A DNA stretch of 45,830 nt. Origin: JAAZNV01 sp049297375 (lineage in GTDB: Bacteria > Patescibacteriota > WWE3 > UBA101185 > UBA10185). The notes under the pieces were generated by a model that was not told the DNA's origin, ran no database searches, and saw nothing but the letters and a program-made list of their open reading frames with translations. The position numbers and the translations under genes were made by a program. Shown here piece by piece: positions 39,905-45,830 of the stretch (within the stretch, counting starts at the first letter, position 1; every line of letters starts with the position of its first letter). The stretch is taken from positions 1 to 45,830 of the forward strand of contig JBAQUF010000046.1 of assembly GCA_049297375.1 (NCBI GenBank). The letters run 5' to 3'.

Positions 39905-41869
39905 ATGCCCAAGTCTTTTTTGCTAAGAAAACAATACTTCATCCTCTTCAAAACTCTGTCCATATATCTTCTTTTATTCCTTCTGTGTTCTTTCAAAGCA
40001 TTAGCAGGAACCACTTCTCCTGTTACTACAGCAGAAAAAGACCCTTCTACTCCAAATGGAAAACTTCTTTGGTACGTAACTCCTGTAGAAGTGACACTCA
40101 CATCTACTGATCTTGAAAGTGGTGTTAAAGAAATAAACTACAAAATAGATAGTGGAAATTGGGTTAAAAAAGACTTCACAGACACATTAAACTTAATTCC
40201 TAACCCATCATTTGAAATACCAGATGAAAATGCCCCTATATACACAAAGGACTGGACGATTGGATTACAAGACGAATACACAACTTATTTAAGAGACAGT
40301 TCAGTATATAAACCGGGCTTTGCAACGACTTCAATTCAAATATCATCCACAGGAGGATCTTGGCACTCAATTAATCACTTAGATAACTTTGCCGTTTCTT
40401 CTTCATACAACAACATGAATGCATATGCATGGATTAAAACGGAGAACGTTTCAGGATCTGTATATTTTAAAATATATGCAATATCTCAAGACCAAAATGG
40501 TCAGCAAACAATAAGTTTAGTATCCACAAGCTCTGCTTTGACAGGAACAAACGATTGGACTCAATTATCATTAAACTTTGTTGTGGGCGTAGATAATGCA
40601 GTAGGAGTATACATGGAGATAGGAATTGAGGGATCTGGAACAGTATGGATAGATGCAGCAAATATAAACAGTTCTTTAACTCCAACCACCACATTTACGG
40701 TAGCAACAGATGGGGAGCACACAATTCAATACTACGCAGTAGATAAGGCAGGAAATACAGAAAGCACAAAGAGTCTTAGCTTTAAAATAGATCAAACTCC
40801 ACCTGGAAACTGGAGGGATTCTGGGGCGATAAGAGCATTATTTGGTAGCGATCATGAGTTGTATGTTTGGACACATGTTGACGATACAACATCTGGACTA
40901 TCAACATTAACAGATAAGTTTCAGTACACAACTAGAATGTATGATGGCTTTGGAAGGTTCTCAACCCTATACAGCTGTAGTAGCACATGGAAACCAAACA
41001 CATGGGCAACGCTTGTAAGTCCTCCGTTCCTACCAGGAGTTCATTCAGCCTACATAATTACTCCCAAGGTAGATTTTTGTGATAGCAACTGGAAAATATG
41101 CCACTACACAAGGTTTTACGCAGAAGATTTAGCTGGAAATATCTCCACAAAGGATATGTGTATAAATGGTCCTTGGATAAAAGTTAGAGGTAAAGGAATA
41201 GTAAGATCCAACAATAATGTGGATATGATTTCAGAGGCTTACGAAGACAACACGGATGGCTTAATAGAAGCAGGAGGAACATCTATAAATTTCTTCAATT
41301 CATCCGTGGATTTGTATATGAACAATTCAGTTACCCCACCCCCAGATTATGATTACGATAAATTATTTGAAATGGCTCCAAATTCAAAAGATCAAATATC
41401 AACATCCGAGGATTTAATTTCATCTAATGGAGTTTATTTTATAAATGGAGATTATGAGATAACATCACAAAAATTACCTAACAATTACTCCAGTGCTGTC
41501 TTTAACCAAATACTATTTATAAATGGTAGCCTTAAAGTATCGGACACCCTACAGGTGGTAAATAGCTCAACTGCGCTATTTATAGTAAAAGGAGACGTAG
41601 AAATATCAAAAACCGTAACAACAGTCAAAGTAGGAATAATAGCTGATGGAACAATATATACTGCTTATAACATCAGTGAGGGGGAAGCATCATCTGCTCT
41701 TACAATGAACGGGATCTTCATTGCAAATAAAATAAACTTCCAAAGAACTCTCCAAGGTACACATAACGAAAAATACCCATCAGATGAAATAACGTATGAA
41801 CCAAAATATGCATTAAAACTAAGAGACTACATAGGGATAAACGATATTCAATGGCTTTCTACTGAATAA
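39905..41869 (+). CDS. Secreted surface protein with Ig-like and carbohydrate-binding-like domains
   Basis: A 654-aa exported protein. A signal peptide (basic start, hydrophobic about residues 15-32, cleavage after ALA near 35) leads into an OmpL47/Ig-like domain (PVEVTLTSTDLESGVKEI ... DGEHTIQYYAVDKAGNTES). Residues 95-250 interrupt this Ig domain with a galactose-binding-like jelly roll (LIPNPSFEIPDEN start). A second Ig-like part follows (about 290-420), then a beta-rich C-terminal part (INGDYEITSQ, FINGSLKVSD, FIVKGDVEIS, NGIFIANKINF) resembling repeated strands of adhesins. Several cysteines suggest disulfides. No membrane anchor is seen at the C-terminus. Confidence 0.75.
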   Translation: MPKSFLLRKQYFILFKTLSIYLLLFLLCSFKALAGTTSPVTTAEKDPSTPNGKLLWYVTPVEVTLTSTDLESGVKEINYKIDSGNWVKKDFTDTLNLIPNPSFEIPDENAPIYTKDWTIGLQDEYTTYLRDSSVYKPGFATTSIQISSTGGSWHSINHLDNFAVSSSYNNMNAYAWIKTENVSGSVYFKIYAISQDQNGQQTISLVSTSSALTGTNDWTQLSLNFVVGVDNAVGVYMEIGIEGSGTVWIDAANINSSLTPTTTFTVATDGEHTIQYYAVDKAGNTESTKSLSFKIDQTPPGNWRDSGAIRALFGSDHELYVWTHVDDTTSGLSTLTDKFQYTTRMYDGFGRFSTLYSCSSTWKPNTWATLVSPPFLPGVHSAYIITPKVDFCDSNWKICHYTRFYAEDLAGNISTKDMCINGPWIKVRGKGIVRSNNNVDMISEAYEDNTDGLIEAGGTSINFFNSSVDLYMNNSVTPPPDYDYDKLFEMAPNSKDQISTSEDLISSNGVYFINGDYEITSQKLPNNYSSAVFNQILFINGSLKVSDTLQVVNSSTALFIVKGDVEISKTVTTVKVGIIADGTIYTAYNISEGEASSALTMNGIFIANKINFQRTLQGTHNEKYPSDEITYEPKYALKLRDYIGINDIQWLSTE

Positions 41870-41885
41870 TAGATTATATGATTTA

Positions 41886-43271
41886 TTAGAACTTCTTCTT
41901 TATCTTAAACTCACCACTTGGCGTATCTTCAACGACATACCCTAATCCAAGCATTTGTCTTCTTATAACATCAGCCTTATCCCAAATTCCATTCTTTCTG
42001 TATTCCCTTCTCATCTTAGCAAGATCACTAACGTTAGTGGGAATTTCGTATCCAATATGTTCCTGGAGTTTTAAACCCAAAAACTCATCTATTTTTAATA
42101 CAGTATTTAACTTAGAAGCCTCTGAGATAGTACTTTTTAGTAACTCCCAAACAATAGCCAATGCTTCAGGAGTATTTAAATCATCTTCTAATCTCTCCCG
42201 AAACTTTTTAATATATTTATCTGAAACCTCAGCTTTTGGATCCTGCTCATAACTTCCTATTATTTCATATATTTTATTAAGAGAATTTTGCGCGCTGCTT
42301 AGAGCTTCCCATGTAAAGTTAAGGGGCGTTCTGTAATGAGCAGTCATATACAGATATCTCAAATCAAGTGGGCTGAAACCTCTATTTACCACCTCACTTA
42401 GTGTATAAAAATTACCCAAACTCTTACTCATCTTCCCAGCGTCAACCATTAAAAAGGCACTGTGAATCCAGTAGTTTACAAACTTCTTTCCAGTAGCACA
42501 CTCGCTCTGTGCTATCTCATTCTGATGATGGATCATCTTTAAATCTTCTCCACCTAAATGAATGTCTATTGTGTCTCCAAGCTCTGAAAGAACCATCGCA
42601 GAGCACTCAAGATGCCATCCAGGGAATCCAGTACCCCATGGAGACCGCCATTCTTGCTGCCTTTTTTTATCGCTGGGAGAAAACTTCCATAATGCAAAAT
42701 CAGTAGGATTTTTCTTCTCAGGATTGGGATCAACTCTTGCACCTTCTTTAATATTTTCTATGGTAAGACCAGATAACTCACCGTAGCTTGGAAATTTAGA
42801 TGTATCAAAATAAACACCGTCAGATGTTTCATACGTGTATCCTTTTTCTTCTAGTGTAGCTATTAAATCTATTTGATCATCAATATACTCTGTAGCTCTT
42901 GTAAACTTCCTAGGCTCAGAAAGATTTAGATCTTTGTAATCCTTCAGAAATCCTTTTATGTAAAATTCAACAATTTCCTTAGCTGATTTTCCTTCTTCAG
43001 TAGCCTGCTTCTCAACTTTATCTTCTCCGCCCTCTGGATCACTACCTCCTTCAAATAAATGACCAACATCAGTCATATTCATAATAAAATCAACTTTGTA
43101 GCCATTAAACCTCAAGGCTCTATAAACAAAATCTGACAAGGAAAACAATCTCCAATTTCCTATGTGAGGATGCATGTAGACAGTAGGACCACAACAATAC
43201 ATTTTAACTAAACCAGGTTCAATGGGCTTAAAATCTTCTAACTGTTTTGACAATGAATTATAAATCTTCAT
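41886..43271 (-). CDS. cysS: Cysteine-tRNA ligase
   Basis: A 461-aa class I synthetase. The HIGH-type signature is PHIGNWRLF, zinc ligands are CCGPTVY, the GWHLECSAM cysteine and HHQNEIAQSE, and the second signature is KMSKSLGN. The C-terminal helical domain (about 350-440) and a short tail are normal. Length is standard. It lies 36 bases downstream of recR. Confidence 0.96.
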   Translation of the reverse strand: MKIYNSLSKQLEDFKPIEPGLVKMYCCGPTVYMHPHIGNWRLFSLSDFVYRALRFNGYKVDFIMNMTDVGHLFEGGSDPEGGEDKVEKQATEEGKSAKEIVEFYIKGFLKDYKDLNLSEPRKFTRATEYIDDQIDLIATLEEKGYTYETSDGVYFDTSKFPSYGELSGLTIENIKEGARVDPNPEKKNPTDFALWKFSPSDKKRQQEWRSPWGTGFPGWHLECSAMVLSELGDTIDIHLGGEDLKMIHHQNEIAQSECATGKKFVNYWIHSAFLMVDAGKMSKSLGNFYTLSEVVNRGFSPLDLRYLYMTAHYRTPLNFTWEALSSAQNSLNKIYEIIGSYEQDPKAEVSDKYIKKFRERLEDDLNTPEALAIVWELLKSTISEASKLNTVLKIDEFLGLKLQEHIGYEIPTNVSDLAKMRREYRKNGIWDKADVIRRQMLGLGYVVEDTPSGEFKIKKKF

Positions 43272-43307
43272 ATTGAGTAAAATAATATCACAAAGAGGTG
43301 GTTATTG

Positions 43308-43952
43308 TTATATCTCTAGCCTTCCATCAAGTGCTCTGCTTAGTGTAATATCATCTGCGTATTCAATATCCCCACCCACTGGAAGTCCTCTAGCTATTCT
43401 TGTTATCTTAACTCTATCCGAATCAAATCCTTTTTCTCTTATTAATTTGGATATGAACATAGCAGTAGACTCACCTTCCATGCTAGTATTTGTTGCTAAT
43501 ACAACCTCAACAGATTTATCACCGCTAACATCATCAAATGATGAATCATTTACCAAATTAGATATTCTTTCAATAAGTTCTTTAATAAAAATATCATCAG
43601 GCCCTACACCGTTTAATGGATCTATAATTCCATGAAGAACATGATAAACACCCTTGAAATTTGTCTTTTCAAGAGCAAAAGCATCAAGAGGACCAGACAC
43701 AACAGCAATTAGCTTTTTATTTCTTATGGGGTCATCACATACAAAGCAAGTATCAAATTCTGTCACATTTTTACATATATTGCACAACTTGGTACCCTTC
43801 TTTAACTCTACCAAAGAGTCTGCAAACTTCTCCAACTCCTCTTGTGGAAAATGAAGTAAAAAGAAAGTTAGCCTTTGCGCAGTTTTTGGACCAATTCCAG
43901 GGAGTCTTTCAAAGGAGTCTATTAAGTTTGAGATAGGTTTTGGTAGCTTCAT
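43308..43952 (-). CDS. recR: Recombination mediator RecR
   Basis: A 214-aa RecR: helix-hairpin-helix (LPGIGPKTAQRL), a zinc finger (CNICKNVTEFDTCFVC) and a Toprim domain (KLIAVVSGPLDAFALEK, then LATNTSMEGESTAMFI). It works with RecF/RecO to load RecA at gaps. It starts 13 bases after dnaX. The EbfC/YbaB gene that normally lies between dnaX and recR is absent here. Confidence 0.95.
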   Translation of the reverse strand: MKLPKPISNLIDSFERLPGIGPKTAQRLTFFLLHFPQEELEKFADSLVELKKGTKLCNICKNVTEFDTCFVCDDPIRNKKLIAVVSGPLDAFALEKTNFKGVYHVLHGIIDPLNGVGPDDIFIKELIERISNLVNDSSFDDVSGDKSVEVVLATNTSMEGESTAMFISKLIREKGFDSDRVKITRIARGLPVGGDIEYADDITLSRALDGRLEI

Positions 43953-43965
43953 CTGTAGTATTTTA

Positions 43966-45522
43966 TCAATTTTTAGCCATCATTGGTAAGCCGCCGTCAA
44001 AAGCTTCCAGTATGGATTTGTTATCCACTCCAGCAGGAACAGAAACATTCATATCGGTAAGATCATTCTTCTTTGGTTTCTCATTACTCACTACACATTT
44101 AATAGTTAAAGAAACACCAAACACACTTTCACTTAAACTCTCTAATAATTTTCTTGTTCTTGCACACTCTAATCTTTCTTTGTGGAATGGATAGAACACT
44201 TCAAGAATCAAGAAATTTCCTTCAACTTTCAAAGGCTTACTTGAAGTTAAAAGTGCAGTTATAGAGTGATTTAATTCTCTGCTTTGTTTGATAAAACTTT
44301 CCCATTTATTTTCCACCTTTTTCATTGATACAACAGGATTTTCACTTAAGTTACTGCTAGAAATATTTTTACCGCTATCAATGTCATCGCCCTTTTTCTT
44401 TACACTACCATTGCTATCTTTACCATCCCTTGGAGTACTTTCAGGAGAATCACAGTCACCATCATCACTGCTTGAACATATTTCAACTATAGCAATTTCT
44501 ACAGGAAGTTGAGGTATAAAAGAGCTTCTAATATTCTTATGTGCTTCTAACAAAGTGTTAGTAGTCTTTACTAACCATTTCAAATCTATTTTCTTTGCTT
44601 GCTGTTTAGTAGCCTCAATTATTTCATCTGTAACTTCAGCAGCACTTTCAGAAACTCCAGACTTAATAAACATTAATGTTCTTAGGTATTTCAACAGTTC
44701 CCCAACCCACACATATAAATCCACGCCTTCTTCAAAGACATTGTTGAGTATTGATAATGCTTTAGAAGCTTTGCAGTTTATTAGGTAATCTACACATTCT
44801 ATATACTTTTCCTTAGAAGAAGCACTTAAAAGGGAATCAACATTTATATCACCCTCTGTAACTTGTTGTAACAATGTTTCAGCATCTCTAAAGCCTCCAA
44901 GGGATGCTTCTGCTATCTTCTTCAACTCAATATCCGATACCTTTATCTTTTCACTATCTGCAATTTGGTTAAGCTTTTCAATGATTTGATTAACTGTTGC
45001 TCTCTTAAATCTGAACACCTGGCACCTTGATTTTATAGTCGCTGGAACTTTATGATCTTCAGTTGTGCAAAGAATAAAATGAGTGTTTTTTGGGGGTTCT
45101 TCAAGAGTTTTAAGAAGCGCATTAAAAGCTTCTGTAGTTAACATGTGAACTTCATCAATAATGTATATTTTCTTTTTCCCCATTGTTGGAGCAAGCTTTA
45201 TCTTGTCTTTTAAATCTCTAATATCATCTATTCCTCTATTGCTTGCAGCATCTATTTCTATTAAGTCTACGTAGGAACCAGCTTTTATAGACTCACAGTT
45301 ACTGCATTTATCACAAGGATCTCCATTTGCTTTTAGTTTTGTGCAATTTAAAGCTTTGGCCAATATTCTTGCAACAGTAGTCTTCCCTGTCCCTCTTGGA
45401 CCTATAAAAAGGTATGCATGGACAGTTTTGCCTGTTTGAACTTGCTTAGCCAAAGCGTCAGCAGCTTCATTAGGACGACATACTTCTGTGAATTTTTGTG
45501 GACGATATTTTGTATAGTACAT
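43966..45522 (-). CDS. dnaX: DNA polymerase III subunit gamma/tau
   Basis: A 518-aa clamp-loader subunit. Walker A is GPRGTGKTTVARIL, zinc ligands are CDKCSNCESI with an earlier Cys, Walker B is IYIIDEVHML, and sensor 1 is in TTEDHKVPATIKSRCQVF. The collar domain and a shortened tau-like C-terminus (about 370-518, Ser/Asp-rich linker then a small folded part) follow. No obvious slippery A run for making gamma was seen by eye. It is the first gene of a dnaX-recR-cysS run. Confidence 0.95.
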   Translation of the reverse strand: MYYTKYRPQKFTEVCRPNEAADALAKQVQTGKTVHAYLFIGPRGTGKTTVARILAKALNCTKLKANGDPCDKCSNCESIKAGSYVDLIEIDAASNRGIDDIRDLKDKIKLAPTMGKKKIYIIDEVHMLTTEAFNALLKTLEEPPKNTHFILCTTEDHKVPATIKSRCQVFRFKRATVNQIIEKLNQIADSEKIKVSDIELKKIAEASLGGFRDAETLLQQVTEGDINVDSLLSASSKEKYIECVDYLINCKASKALSILNNVFEEGVDLYVWVGELLKYLRTLMFIKSGVSESAAEVTDEIIEATKQQAKKIDLKWLVKTTNTLLEAHKNIRSSFIPQLPVEIAIVEICSSSDDGDCDSPESTPRDGKDSNGSVKKKGDDIDSGKNISSSNLSENPVVSMKKVENKWESFIKQSRELNHSITALLTSSKPLKVEGNFLILEVFYPFHKERLECARTRKLLESLSESVFGVSLTIKCVVSNEKPKKNDLTDMNVSVPAGVDNKSILEAFDGGLPMMAKN

Positions 45523-45633
45523 AACTGCCTAAACTTTAGTATAAATCTTCAGTAGTTGTAAACCACTAATAAGCATTAGAAAATGATACAAAAAATTAAA
45601 GGGTATAGAATAGATTAAACGAAAGGGTCGGGG

Positions 45634-45830
45634 TTATAAGGACAGTAAATCAATATCTAAGCTTGTTATTTCTTCTAGTTCTTTATCGCTAAAATTCTGC
45701 AAAACCCAATCTTCAACTAAAATATTCTTATTATCAGGTCTTCCTATTCCTACTCTAACTCTCCAAAAGTCTAGAGTTCCAATACTTTCAATAATACTTT
45801 CTACTCCATGGTGTCCTGCAGATCCAGACC
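45634..45830 (-). CDS. pth: Peptidyl-tRNA hydrolase, C-terminal part
   Basis: The last 65 codons of Pth, the 5' part being outside the window. SGSAGHHGVESII, then FWRVRVGIGRPDNKN and EDWVLQNFSDKELEEI match the Pth C-terminus. At the position of the conserved GGHNG loop the sequence reads AGHHG: the Asn that holds the substrate (N114 in Escherichia coli) is replaced by His. The stop is TAA at 45634-45636. Confidence 0.85.
   Translation of the reverse strand, partial: SGSAGHHGVESIIESIGTLDFWRVRVGIGRPDNKNILVEDWVLQNFSDKELEEITSLDIDLLSL

Noticed and set aside
1..45830. CRISPR array that would explain the Csx3 homologue
   Set aside because: No regularly spaced direct repeats were seen on reading the window; the repeats present are short, few or inverted.
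17077..45830. Recoding of UGA, as in some Patescibacteria
   Set aside because: TGA closes several genes at natural ends and no in-frame TGA is needed inside the core proteins.

Overview
The window is an A+T-rich bacterial chromosome segment that looks like a member of the Candidate Phyla Radiation (Patescibacteria). Evidence: the housekeeping proteins are compact and Lys/Asn-rich, many genes overlap or start almost leaderless, the regulator at 34641 is TrmB-type, and rpsF-ssb-rpsR is not followed by a bL9 gene. UGA is used as an ordinary stop, which argues against the lineages that recode it. The phylum is inferred from gene content only; there is no rRNA in the window.

Region 1 (1-5.2 kb) is accessory, mobile-element-like DNA. 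On the minus strand lie an XRE repressor, a terminase-small-subunit-like protein, a ribbon-helix-helix protein behind a terminator-bearing leader, a primase-polymerase/helicase-like protein, a zinc-ribbon protein and a truncated ORF. A palindromic operator separates the repressor from a divergent plus-strand set: three small proteins (two membrane-bound) and an ADP-ribosylglycohydrolase.

Region 2 (5.2-17 kb) is a defence island. A minus-strand three-gene operon encodes a 990-aa protein resembling a NACHT/STAND sensor without its NTPase, and two proteins that share a TNVxGxGNxVQGG motif, one of them a membrane protein. Divergent to it is a complete type I restriction-modification operon (hsdM, hsdS, hsdR), extended by a frameshifted zinc-ribbon gene and a SEC-C protein. 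Two small minus-strand genes close the region, one of them sigma-region-2-like.

Region 3 (17-29.4 kb) is mostly core: hisS, an EamA transporter, rpmE and prfA on the plus strand; then on the minus strand ctp, two uncharacterised proteins, rpsR, ssb, rpsF, ychF, a flavoprotein, tgt and a Fic protein.

Region 4 (29.4-34.6 kb) is a foreign island of visibly higher G+C (single 60-base lines at 31321 and 32701 count 50% and 62% G+C, against 32% at 27241). All genes are on the minus strand: a 672-aa protein with an internal duplication, a P-loop ATPase and a Csx3 homologue that together look like a split Csx3-AAA ring nuclease, and a 217-aa unknown. Three transcription units end in near-homologous terminator hairpins, leaders are long and structured, and about 900 noncoding bases with opposed promoters precede the 672-aa gene. 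No cas10, other cas gene or CRISPR array is in the window. This is the best candidate for an undescribed system.

Region 5 (34.6-45.8 kb) holds a TrmB-like regulator, a 910-aa protein with a C-terminal methyltransferase, a GGQ release-factor-like protein, a PD-(D/E)XK-like/zinc-finger pair and a secreted surface protein, then core genes cysS, recR, dnaX and the 3' end of pth.
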